Below, piece by piece: positions 44,512 through 52,409 of a stretch of 64,000 nucleotides of DNA (within the stretch, counting starts at the first letter, position 1; every line of letters begins with the position of its first letter). Source of the stretch: JAWRCU01 sp033542235 (GTDB lineage: Bacteria > Pseudomonadota > Alphaproteobacteria > Rhizobiales > Rhizobiaceae); contig NZ_JAWRCU010000003.1 of assembly GCF_033542235.1 (NCBI RefSeq), positions 1 to 64,000 of the forward strand. Direction: 5' to 3'. The notes beneath the pieces are model-generated. The model saw nothing but the letters and a program-made list of their open reading frames with translations. It did no database searches and had not been told where the DNA came from. The translations under genes and the position numbers were made by a program.

Positions 44512-44584
44512 GACAGTTTACTTTTTGCCGCCAGCGCGACTTCGGCCAAATGCAGTGCCTTTCCGCGGCAAAAAGTAAACTGTC
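44512..44584. mobile_element. 73-bp element with 20-bp perfect inverted ends
   Basis: GACAGTTTACTTTTTGCCGC at 44512-44531 is exactly complementary to 44565-44584, with a 33-base centre. Ends starting GGGGACAGTTTACTTTTT recall REP/RAYT-associated palindromic units. No transposase is present, so this would be a non-autonomous copy. It may also act as a terminator after the marR-like gene. Confidence 0.6.
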
Positions 44585-44712
44585 CCCGGCGGCTAACCTT
44601 ACCGGCGGCGCCCGTCTTTTCGGACGATGACCGTCTCCCTGCTCCTGAGGCCCCTCCCCACCAGCCGATCGAACTGCTACCCCTGTCGCGGGTTCGGCTG
44701 TAGAGGGGCGCT

Positions 44713-45594
44713 ATGAACTGGGACGACGTGCGCATCTTCCTCGCCGTGGCCCGCGCCGGACAGATTCTGGGCGCGGCGCGGCGGCTGGACCTCAATCACG
44801 CAACCGTTTCGCGCCGGATCGCGGCGCTGGAGACAGCGCTCAACGCCAAGCTGTTCCGTCGCCACACGGCCGGCAGCGAGCTGACGGCCGCCGGCGAGCG
44901 CTTCCTCGGCGTGGCCGAGCGCATGGAAGCCGACATGATTGCCGCCCGCGACGAGATCGCCGGCGAGGGTGAGGCCGTCTCCGGCAGCGTCAGGATCGGC
45001 GCGCCCGACGGCTTCGGCGTGGCTTATCTGGCGCCACGGCTCGGTGCGTTGACCGCAGAGCACCGAGATCTCTCGATCCAACTCGTGCCGGTGCCGCGTT
45101 CCTTCTCGCTTTCCAGGCGCGAGGCCGATATCGCGATCACCGTCGACCGGCCGACCGAAGGCCGGCTCGTGGCGGCCAAGCTCGTCGACTATTCGCTAGG
45201 CCTTTACGCCTCGCGGAGCTACGCGGAGCAACACGGCTTGCCGCAGACCATCGCCGAACTCACATGCCATCGCCTCGTCGGCTATGTGGGCGACCTCGTC
45301 GCCAGCCCGTCGCTCGACTATGCGGCGGAGTTCAGCCCCCAATGGAATGCACGCTTCGAGATTTCCTCGGCACTCGGACAGGTCGAGGCAGTGCGCTCGG
45401 GCGCCGGCATCGGCATGCTGCACGCCTTCATCGCTCGTGCGAGCCCGGAACTGGTGCCGGTTCTCGCCGCAAGGCCGATCCGCCGCGCCTATTGGCTCGT
45501 CTATCACGAGAGCATGCGCCCGATGCGCCGCGTGCAGACGGTGGCAAGCTTCATCGCCAGCCGGGTGGAGAAGGACCGCGCGCTCTTTGCTTGA
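44713..45594 (+). CDS. LysR-family regulator
   Basis: This 293-residue protein has the LysR helix-turn-helix (VRIFLAVARAGQILGAARRLDLNHATVSRRIAALE, residues 6-40) and a shorter effector domain (about 92-285). It belongs to the subgroup with an atypical, compact effector-binding part (GSVRIGAPDGFG). The following aldo/keto reductase gene starts 142 bases downstream in the same direction and is its likeliest target. Confidence 0.9.
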   Translation: MNWDDVRIFLAVARAGQILGAARRLDLNHATVSRRIAALETALNAKLFRRHTAGSELTAAGERFLGVAERMEADMIAARDEIAGEGEAVSGSVRIGAPDGFGVAYLAPRLGALTAEHRDLSIQLVPVPRSFSLSRREADIAITVDRPTEGRLVAAKLVDYSLGLYASRSYAEQHGLPQTIAELTCHRLVGYVGDLVASPSLDYAAEFSPQWNARFEISSALGQVEAVRSGAGIGMLHAFIARASPELVPVLAARPIRRAYWLVYHESMRPMRRVQTVASFIASRVEKDRALFA

Positions 45595-45736
45595 AGGCTT
45601 GAAGGCGGCGCTCGCCCGCTCCTGTTTGCCCACTTGTGCTTGCGCGCTAATTGCCGGAAAAATCCGACAGCTCACACGATAGCTGCTGCCCGGCCCGCCT
45701 GAAGATTGCCGGCCGACCAACCGCGAGGACCTCACG

Positions 45737-46783
45737 ATGGAATACCGCACACTCGGCCGTTCAGGCCTGAAAGTCTCGACCCTGACCATGGGCACCATGA
45801 CCTTCGGCGGCGGCGGACCCTTTGCCAAAGTCGGCAATACAGACCTCGCCGAGGCTCGCAGGCTGATCGACCTTTGCGTCGATTCGGGCATCAATCTCAT
45901 CGATACGGCCAATGTCTACTCACGCGGAACCTCGGAGGAGATCATCGGCGAGGCGCTGGGCGGAAAGCGCCCTGGCGACGTCCTGATCGCCACCAAGGCA
46001 CGCATGCGCATGGGCGACGGACCAAACGATGAGGGCCTGTCACGCTATCACCTGATTCGCCAGTGCGAGGACAGCCTGAGGCGGCTCAAGACCGATGTCA
46101 TCGACATCTACCTCATGCATGCCTGGGACGGCACGACCCCGCTGGAAGAGACCCTCGGCGCGCTGGATACGCTGATCCAGCAGGGCAAGATCCGTTACGC
46201 CGGCTGCTCCAACTATTCCGGCTGGCACTTGATGAAGGCGCTGGGCGTCTCCGAACGGCAGGGCCTGCCGCGCTTCATCACGCAGCAGATCCACTACACG
46301 CTCGAGGCGCGCGAAGCCGAATACGAGCTTTTGCCGATCGCCGTCGACCAGGGCGTCGGCGTGATGGTGTGGAGCCCGATCGCCGGGGGGCTGCTCTCGG
46401 GCAAGCACCGCCGCAACCAGGCCACGCCGGAAGGCACGCGCCAGCTCGCCGGCTGGACCGAACCGCCGATCCGTGACGAGAACCGGCTCTGGAACATTGT
46501 CGACGTGCTGGTCGAGATCGGCGAGGCACGCGGCGTCTCGGCAGCGCAGGTGGCGCTTGCCTGGCTGCTCGGCCGGCCTGCCGTCGCCACGCTCGTGATC
46601 GGCGGGCGCAACGAGGCGCAGTTCAGAGACAACATCGCCGCCGCCGAGCTGAAGCTCACCGCCGAGGAGCGCGCGCGGCTCGATCGTGTGAGCCGGCCAC
46701 CGGTGATCTATCCCTACTGGCACCAGGCCTTCACCGCGAACAGACGGTTCGGCGAGGCGGATTTGGTGATTGATCGCGGGTAA
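45737..46783 (+). CDS. Aldo/keto reductase
   Basis: This 348-residue NADPH-dependent AKR is of the YajO/general-oxidoreductase type. The catalytic Asp and Tyr are in LIDTANVYSRG, Lys in IATKARMRMG and His in YLMHAWDG. The C-terminal cofactor region carries ATLVIGGRNEAQFRDN. It reduces aldehydes or sugars. It is distinct from the sugar-dehydrogenase-like AKR at 15.5 kb. A strong bidirectional terminator follows. Confidence 0.9.
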   Translation: MEYRTLGRSGLKVSTLTMGTMTFGGGGPFAKVGNTDLAEARRLIDLCVDSGINLIDTANVYSRGTSEEIIGEALGGKRPGDVLIATKARMRMGDGPNDEGLSRYHLIRQCEDSLRRLKTDVIDIYLMHAWDGTTPLEETLGALDTLIQQGKIRYAGCSNYSGWHLMKALGVSERQGLPRFITQQIHYTLEAREAEYELLPIAVDQGVGVMVWSPIAGGLLSGKHRRNQATPEGTRQLAGWTEPPIRDENRLWNIVDVLVEIGEARGVSAAQVALAWLLGRPAVATLVIGGRNEAQFRDNIAAAELKLTAEERARLDRVSRPPVIYPYWHQAFTANRRFGEADLVIDRG

Positions 46784-46793
46784 GGGAGTAAGT

Positions 46794-46869
46794 GAGTAGG
46801 GGAGTATGGGAAAGAAGCCGGGAACGGCCCTCCATTCCCCTGTTCCCGTACTCCCCTACTCCTTTTTTT
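46794..46869. terminator. Long-stem terminator overlapping a stop codon
   Basis: GAGTAGGGGAGTATGGGAA (46794-46812) and TTCCCGTACTCCCCTACTC (46843-46861) pair with one mismatch, followed by seven Ts on the + strand. It terminates the reductase gene. Its right arm and T-run also encode the last residues and TAG stop of the convergent hxlR-like gene. Confidence 0.85.
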
Positions 46870-47353
46870 GCACAATCGCTTCATAACCGCGCTGAAGCTC
46901 CGCGATTACCGAACGCTGCGGCGGAGCCGCCGGCTTGCCGAGATGAATGTGGCGGAGCTCGTCCATGAAGGCGCCCCACATCTCAGGCCCACCCTCTTCC
47001 AAAAGCTCGGCGCGGATCGACAGCTCCTCGCTCACCGGCAGATGCCTGCGGCCCCAGGCGCCGATCATGGCAAAGACCGGCACGAGCTGGATCGTCTTCT
47101 CGGTCAGCGAATAGATCGCCTTCTGCTTGTGCGTCGGGTCGTCCGAGCGCGTGAGCATGCCCTCTTCGGTGAGCCGCTTCAGACGATCGGCCAGGATGTT
47201 GGAGGCGATGCCCTCCTCGTTGCGCGAAAGAAGCTCCCGGAAATGCCGGCGATTCCCGAACATGATGTCGCGAATGATGATCAGGCTCCATTTGTCGCCG
47301 AACACTTCGAGCGCAAGATTGATGGGGCAGCCGGAGCGGTGCTGGTCGTTCAT
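46856..47353 (-). CDS. HxlR-family regulator
   Basis: This 165-residue winged-helix regulator has the HxlR pattern. A conserved N-terminal Cys lies in RSGCPINLALEVFGDKWSLIIIRDIMFG, followed by NRRHFRELLSRNEEGIASNILADRLKRLTEEGML. HxlR proteins often sense electrophiles or redox state through that Cys. It has a long C-terminal extension compared with minimal family members (about 110). It diverges from the aminopeptidase gene. Confidence 0.9.
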   Translation of the reverse strand: MNDQHRSGCPINLALEVFGDKWSLIIIRDIMFGNRRHFRELLSRNEEGIASNILADRLKRLTEEGMLTRSDDPTHKQKAIYSLTEKTIQLVPVFAMIGAWGRRHLPVSEELSIRAELLEEGGPEMWGAFMDELRHIHLGKPAAPPQRSVIAELQRGYEAIVQKKE

Positions 47354-47498
47354 GTTGTCTCGCCGAAAACCAGTTGCATTATCGCATCAGTCACGACGCG
47401 CCACAACGGCTCGGCAAGTGGTGCCGAACCGAAAACTTCACACTATGATCCGTGGCCCAAAACCGGTATCGACGATCGATCTATCCTCTGGTGGTTCC

Positions 47499-48755
47499 AT
47501 GGCTACACAGCATCACAAGACGTCCGGCCCGATCGACCTCATCAAGCTCGACAGGCTTGCCGAAGTGGCTGTCAAGGTCGGGCTGAACCTCACCGCCGGT
47601 CAGGACCTCTTCCTGACCGCACCGGTCGCGGCGCTGCCGCTGGTGCGGCGGATCGCGGAGCATGCCTACAGGGCAGGCGCCGGCCTCGTAACCCCGATCC
47701 TCTCCGACGACGAAGTCACGCTCGCGCGCTATCGCTTCGGACAGGACGACAGCTTCGACCGCGCGCCCGACTGGCTCTATGAAGGCGTTGCGAGAGCCTT
47801 TGGCGGCAACACTGCGCGGCTGGCCATAGTCGGCGAAAATCCGATGCTCCTGTCGAAGGAAGACCCGGCGAAGGTTGCGCGCGCCAACAAGGCCAATTCG
47901 ATCGCCTACAAGCCGGCGCTCGAGAAGATCGCCGGCTTCGACATCAATTGGAACATCGTCGCCTATCCTACCCCCGCATGGGCCGGCCAGATGTTTCCCG
48001 GCGAGCAGGAACACGACGCCGTTGCCAAGCTCGCCGAGGCGATCTTTGCCGCCTCGCGCGTCGACACCGACGATCCGGTCGCGGCTTGGGCTGCCCACAA
48101 TGCCGAACTGCGGAGCCGCACGGAATGGCTGAACGGGCAGAGATTCCACGCGCTGCACTATACCGGACCGGGCACAGACCTGACGATCGGGCTTGCCGAT
48201 GGTCACGAATGGCAGGGCGGGGCTTCGACAGCCAAGAACGGCATTATCTGCAACCCCAACATCCCGACCGAAGAGGTTTTCACCACCCCGCACGCACAAC
48301 GCGTCGAAGGCCGCGTCGCAGCCACCAAGCCGCTTTCCTATCAGGGCACTCTGATTGAGGACATAGCGGTCAGGTTCGAGGAAGGGCGTATCGTCGAGGC
48401 AAAGGCGACGCGCGGCCAGGAGGTGCTGAACAAGGTGCTCGATACCGACGAGGGCGCGCGCCGCCTTGGGGAAGTAGCACTGGTCCCCCACTCCTCGCCG
48501 ATTTCTAAGAGCGGGCTGCTGTTCTTCAACACGCTCTTCGACGAGAACGCTGCCTCCCATATCGCGCTCGGCCAGTGCTTTGCGAAATGTTTCGTCGACG
48601 GCGCCAGGCTGACACCGGAGCAGATCGCCGCGCAGGGCGGCAATAAGAGCCTTATCCATATCGACTGGATGATCGGATCGGATAGCATCGACATCGACGG
48701 CGTCCGCGCTGACGGCAGCCGGGTGGCCGTATTCCGTCAGGGGGAGTGGGCGTAG
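47499..48755 (+). CDS. M29-family aminopeptidase
   Basis: This 418-residue member of the thermophilic aminopeptidase T/AmpS (M29) family has ICNPNIPTEEVFTTPH, with the metal-binding Glu of the EE pair, ALVPHSSPISKSG with His, and LFFNTLFDENAASHIALG with Asp and His. These are exopeptidases with a two-metal centre. The start at 47499 was chosen because family similarity begins there; the longer open frame overlaps the divergent regulator. Confidence 0.9.
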   Translation: MATQHHKTSGPIDLIKLDRLAEVAVKVGLNLTAGQDLFLTAPVAALPLVRRIAEHAYRAGAGLVTPILSDDEVTLARYRFGQDDSFDRAPDWLYEGVARAFGGNTARLAIVGENPMLLSKEDPAKVARANKANSIAYKPALEKIAGFDINWNIVAYPTPAWAGQMFPGEQEHDAVAKLAEAIFAASRVDTDDPVAAWAAHNAELRSRTEWLNGQRFHALHYTGPGTDLTIGLADGHEWQGGASTAKNGIICNPNIPTEEVFTTPHAQRVEGRVAATKPLSYQGTLIEDIAVRFEEGRIVEAKATRGQEVLNKVLDTDEGARRLGEVALVPHSSPISKSGLLFFNTLFDENAASHIALGQCFAKCFVDGARLTPEQIAAQGGNKSLIHIDWMIGSDSIDIDGVRADGSRVAVFRQGEWA

Positions 48756-48869
48756 GGTCGGGCAGCGGCGACGGCAACGCTGCCTTGGCGATCGCCAGGA
48801 CTAGCCGCCCTCGAAAATCTGTCTGCCCCTGGGTGGGGCCAGGCATGGTCTGCTGCTCCTTCGCCGGCG

Positions 48870-48883
48870 TTGATCTGCGTCAA
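48870..48883. promoter_or_regulatory. FNR/FixK box upstream of uspA-like gene
   Basis: TTGATCTGCGTCAA matches the anaerobox TTGATNNNNATCAA except one base in the right half. A promoter activated at -41.5 would start near 48918, about 205 bases before the universal stress gene, with only a weak -10 (TAGAGG). Confidence 0.6.
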
Positions 48884-49122
48884 CGCAAGATTCCTCAGCG
48901 GCCGCTAGAGGTGGAGAAGGGCCGGCGGCGGCATGCCATGATTTGACCCGTTTTGCTTCACTGCGGTGCTCTATCCGATGTCGCAGGATGCCGACACCGA
49001 GCTATCGGCGGAGCTTGAATAGGCTCTTCACTTGAACCTTGTCAGCAGCGCCCAAAACCATGAGCAATGGGTGAAGTAGAAACGCATCTGATCGGAGGCA
49101 GCGCCACGCAGGCGACCGGATC

Positions 49123-49905
49123 ATGCAGCTCCAGATCCTTCTCCCTTTCGTCACCTACCCTGAGCCCAACTCGGATGCCGTCATTGCAAGCGCTGTCGCG
49201 CTGGCAGCGCAGCTAGAGGCCGACATTCATGGATTGGCGGCAAATGTCGACACTCGCGAAGCCCAGGGTCTGAGCAGCAGGCGCGGCGACCATTTGCTCC
49301 GTGCTCTTCGGAAAGGAGCCTCGGCCGCGGGCCTCGGTATCACGACGGAAGAGATCACAACTGCGCCCGCGCTGTTGTGTGAGGCCACAGCCATACGCGC
49401 CCGCCTTTTCGACCTCGTCCTGCTCGGCTGGGAGGCCGGGAACGCGACCTCGCGAATGGCAGCAGAAGCCCTGATCTTCGACTCCGGCCGCCCGACCATT
49501 CTGCTGCCGGAGCTGTATGAGGTGAGGTCGATCGATCAGGTCGCAATTGCATGGAATGGAAGTCGCGTTGCGGCGCGCGCAGTTGCGGATGCGCACCCAT
49601 TTCTGAAAGCTGCCTCGCGAATATTCGTCCTCACCGTTCGCGGAGATAAGCCGCTGCTGAACACGGATGTTGAGGAACGCCTCGTCGACGGGTTACGAAA
49701 GCGTGGATGTACCGCCGAGCCGGTCCCCATGAATGCAGAGGATTGTCCGATTGGCGTGCTGCTCCAGGAGCGGGCGATCGAACTCGGCTGCAATCTTCTG
49801 GTGATGGGCGGCTTTGGACATTCCAGGATTCGTGAGTTCGTCCTCGGCAGCGCCACAGAAGACGTGTTGAGTGATTTGCGCCTCCCGACTCTCCTTTCCC
49901 ATTGA
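49123..49905 (+). CDS. Universal stress protein (UspA family), tandem-like
   Basis: At 260 residues this has two Usp-like halves. The second carries the ATP-binding motif MGGFGHSRIREFVLGSAT (Gly-2x-Gly-9x-Gly-Ser/Thr) near 231-248. The first half lacks the motif. Such proteins in rhizobia are often induced by low oxygen or other stress. The FNR/FixK box at 48870 fits that. It opens a cluster of stress genes running to 55.6 kb. Confidence 0.88.
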   Translation: MQLQILLPFVTYPEPNSDAVIASAVALAAQLEADIHGLAANVDTREAQGLSSRRGDHLLRALRKGASAAGLGITTEEITTAPALLCEATAIRARLFDLVLLGWEAGNATSRMAAEALIFDSGRPTILLPELYEVRSIDQVAIAWNGSRVAARAVADAHPFLKAASRIFVLTVRGDKPLLNTDVEERLVDGLRKRGCTAEPVPMNAEDCPIGVLLQERAIELGCNLLVMGGFGHSRIREFVLGSATEDVLSDLRLPTLLSH

Positions 49906-50022
49906 GCACCGCCGATTGCTCGACATCGGCTTGGCCGTGCCCCGCCTCGACGTGCCTCGGTAGAGGTTGGCGCCAATGCATCCGCGCCTTGCAACCTGAT
50001 CTCATTCACGCCGTACGGAGAA

Positions 50023-50036
50023 TTGATTCGCGTCAA
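50023..50036. promoter_or_regulatory. FNR/FixK box before candidate small RNA
   Basis: TTGATTCGCGTCAA matches TTGATNNNNATCAA at 9 of 10 defined positions. CATAGT at 50059-50064 is correctly placed as a -10, giving a start near 50071 with the box centred at about -41.5, the class II activator position. Confidence 0.6.
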
Positions 50037-50070
50037 TGGTTCCTCGCACCTATTCTGACATAGTTTTAGG

Positions 50071-50139
50071 TTGCAAGCTGACCGTCCTGCGCAACCGGAG
50101 CCCCCTGCCTTATCCCAAAAGGCGGGGGGCTTCTGTTTT
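50071..50139 (+). ncRNA. Candidate FNR/FixK-activated small RNA
   Basis: From the predicted start near 50071 a transcript of about 70 bases would run to the strong terminator at 50099-50139. Its 5' part can form a small TTGC/GCAA-closed stem. There is no coding frame. The alternative is that the hairpin simply ends the uspA-like transcript and the box serves the catalase gene. No family was recognised; this is a prediction from signal spacing. Confidence 0.4.
50099..50139 (+). terminator. Strong rho-independent terminator
   Basis: AGCCCCCTGCCTT (50099-50111) pairs with AAGGCGGGGGGCT (50119-50131) over 13 bp with a single G-U pair, followed by TCTGTTTTG. It lies 194 bases after the uspA-like stop. 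Confidence 0.85.
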
Positions 50140-50506
50140 GTTGCGTGAAAGAGAGATAGCACCTTGAGCGATTCTGCAGGGCTGTCTTCCGCTCCATGCG
50201 CTGGAAGCTCGGTCTGCTTTGCGATTGCCGGGCGCCCCGGATCCCGCCTTGCGGGCGCCGATCAAGGTGGAGCGCGCGAGCGCCGCGCGCCGTCAAAGCT
50301 TTATGCCTGAACTGATCTCGCCGCGCGCTTCGGCGCAGTGGTCTCGCGAACAGGTTTGGCCTGCGACGGAGAAAGTCTGCACGGTTGGGGAACCCACCCC
50401 GCTCATGCAAGTTCGGCCTGCGGCCATTGTCCCGCGAACTCTCTCGGCGTCCGCAGTCCGGGTGCCGGACCGCAGGATCGATCACCCCTCTGCCATGGAG
50501 ACGACG

Positions 50507-51484
50507 ATGTTCTACCACGTCAAGGAACTGCAATTTAACGCGCGGGTATCCGAGCCGGACCCGAAATTCGCTGCCCTGTTGCTCGAGCAATTTGGCGGTG
50601 CGAATGGGGAGCTGGCAGCGGCCATGCGCTACTTCACCCAGGCTTTCTCGACGCGAAAGCCCTATCCCGACAAGTACGACATGCTGATGGACATTGCGAC
50701 AGAGGAGTTCAGCCATCTGGAGATTGTCGGCGCAACCGTCACGATGCTGCTCGACGGCCTGAACGGCGAGTTGAAGAACGCCGCCGAGGCCAGCCCGCTG
50801 GGGAAGCTGACCTCGAGGAACGGCAAGGACGAGCTGATGCACGAGGCGCTGACCAATCCGCTCTTCCTGATCCAGTCGGGAGGTGGACCGACGCTGACCA
50901 ACAGCCAGGGCGTGCCCTTCTCAGGCAGCTATATCGACGCCAATGGCGATCTGACTGTGGATCTGCGCTCGGACATGGCCGCCGAAGCTCGAGCGAAGAT
51001 CACCTACGAGTACCTGATGAAATTTACGAGTGACCCGCTCGTTCACGACAGCCTGCGCTTTCTGATGACGCGCGAGATCGCGCATTTCCAGATGTTCGGC
51101 GCCGCGCTCGACACCATCAAGCCGAACTTCCCGATGGGAATCCTGCAGGGCGACCCTCGGCACACGCATACCTATTTCAACCTGTCGAACGGCGCCGATG
51201 CACGCGGCCCATGGAACGAGGGCCAGGGGCCTTGGAGTGCCGGCGAGAGCTGGGAATATATCAACGAGCCGCACAGGCACGTCATCGACACGCAAGGCGA
51301 GATCAATCATCAGCCGGAGACCGTGAACATCACCCAGGAAGAGGTGGAGGAGAAGGACAAGGAGCTTTCCAGGCAGCGGAGCGAGGAGGTGAAGATGAAG
51401 ACTTCTGCTGCTCCGACGCAATGGTCGTCCTATCCGCAAGAATCCGTCGAAAGCCCAATGGAAGCCGACACGACACGGACCTGA
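50507..51484 (+). CDS. Manganese (non-haem) catalase
   Basis: This 325-residue dimanganese catalase degrades hydrogen peroxide without haem. Ligands are Glu35 (GANGELAAAM), Glu67 and His70 (ATEEFSH), a Glu in AAEARAKITYEYL and the Glu-x-x-His of MTREIAHFQMF. The ATG at 50507 (MFYHVKEL) has GGAG 5-6 bases upstream and is the family's usual start; an ATG four codons earlier is possible. The frame upstream of that is non-coding. A charged Glu/Lys-rich tail follows the catalytic core. The next gene starts 4 bases after its stop. Confidence 0.92.
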   Translation: MFYHVKELQFNARVSEPDPKFAALLLEQFGGANGELAAAMRYFTQAFSTRKPYPDKYDMLMDIATEEFSHLEIVGATVTMLLDGLNGELKNAAEASPLGKLTSRNGKDELMHEALTNPLFLIQSGGGPTLTNSQGVPFSGSYIDANGDLTVDLRSDMAAEARAKITYEYLMKFTSDPLVHDSLRFLMTREIAHFQMFGAALDTIKPNFPMGILQGDPRHTHTYFNLSNGADARGPWNEGQGPWSAGESWEYINEPHRHVIDTQGEINHQPETVNITQEEVEEKDKELSRQRSEEVKMKTSAAPTQWSSYPQESVESPMEADTTRT

Positions 51485-51488
51485 GGAC

Positions 51489-52397
51489 GTGGCCGCAAGC
51501 CCATCCGCCTTGCCTGGAGCGACGGCGCCGCTCCGGGCGGCGATACCGGCTCTCGAGATATCGTACTTCACGGATCCGCTCTGCTGCTGGAGTTGGGGTT
51601 TCGAGCCCCAGCTCAGGCGGTTGCGCTACGCCTTCGCCGGCCGCATCGCCCTGCGGCTGCGGATGGGCGGCATGATCGGGGACTGGAACGGCTTCAGCGA
51701 TCCGCTGAATGACATCCACCGTCCGGCGCAGATGGGCCCACTCTGGATACAGGCCGGAACGATCACGGGGATGGCGGCGGAGCCGACCGTCTGGGTGCAC
51801 GATGCACCGGCTTCGTCTTGGCCATCTTGCCTGGCCGTCAAGGCCGCCGGCCTGCAATTGCCGGCCGCCGCCGATCTCTACCTCCGTCGGGTGCGTGAGG
51901 CAGTGATGATCCAGGGCCGCAATGTGGCGCGCCACGACGTGCTGATCGACATCGCGCAGAGCCTTGCGCAGGAGCGGCCGGATTTGATCGATGCTGAACT
52001 GTTCGAGCGCGACTTCGCCGGACGCGAGGCGCGCACTGCACTCGAGGAGGATGTGCGCGAGGCCCGTTTCCGGGGAGTCAGACGCTTTCCCTGTCTTGGA
52101 CTCAGTCGCTCCGGGGCTGAACCAGTCTGGCTGGTCGGCTGGCGGCCGTGGGAAGCGCTCGTCGCGGCTGTGCGCGACTGCGCGCCCAACCTCGGGGCGG
52201 AGCGCAAGCCAGCCAATCCCGACGCCTATGCTCTATATTGGGCCGGCGTACTCGAGCCGGAAGTCGCAGTGGCGTTCGGCCGCTCCCAGCAAGCGATTTC
52301 GGCTGGCTCGGTCCATACACCTTCATCGGGGACTTCTGGTGAACCCGTGCAAGGATCAGCTGACCTGCATCGGCAGGCGTCGAACGAAAAAAGCTAG
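51489..52397 (+). CDS. DsbA/YjbH-like thioredoxin-fold protein
   Basis: At about 302 residues this resembles the Thioredoxin_5 (YjbH/SpxH) and FrnE group of DsbA-fold proteins. ISYFTDPLCCWSWGFEP aligns with VDPLCPECWSLEP of Bacillus YjbH, then KAAGLQLPAAADLYLRRVREAVM and FRGVRRFPCLGL. The CxxC is changed to CCWS, so the second active-site Cys is missing. YjbH acts as a protease adaptor; whether that applies here is unknown. A GTG at 51489, 4 bases after the catalase stop, suggests coupling. The tail from about 270 looks low-complexity. Confidence 0.72.
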   Translation: MAASPSALPGATAPLRAAIPALEISYFTDPLCCWSWGFEPQLRRLRYAFAGRIALRLRMGGMIGDWNGFSDPLNDIHRPAQMGPLWIQAGTITGMAAEPTVWVHDAPASSWPSCLAVKAAGLQLPAAADLYLRRVREAVMIQGRNVARHDVLIDIAQSLAQERPDLIDAELFERDFAGREARTALEEDVREARFRGVRRFPCLGLSRSGAEPVWLVGWRPWEALVAAVRDCAPNLGAERKPANPDAYALYWAGVLEPEVAVAFGRSQQAISAGSVHTPSSGTSGEPVQGSADLHRQASNEKS

Positions 52398-52409
52398 ATC
52401 AAGCGCTCA

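Noticed and set aside
48978..49020. Short frame resembling the end of a gene
   Set aside because: It is only about 14-20 codons with no ribosome site; it could be a remnant, but nothing supports a gene.
50219..50506. N-terminal extension of the manganese catalase
   Set aside because: The 96 extra codons are Arg/Pro/Ala-rich without similarity, and the family start MFYHVKEL has its own GGAG site.
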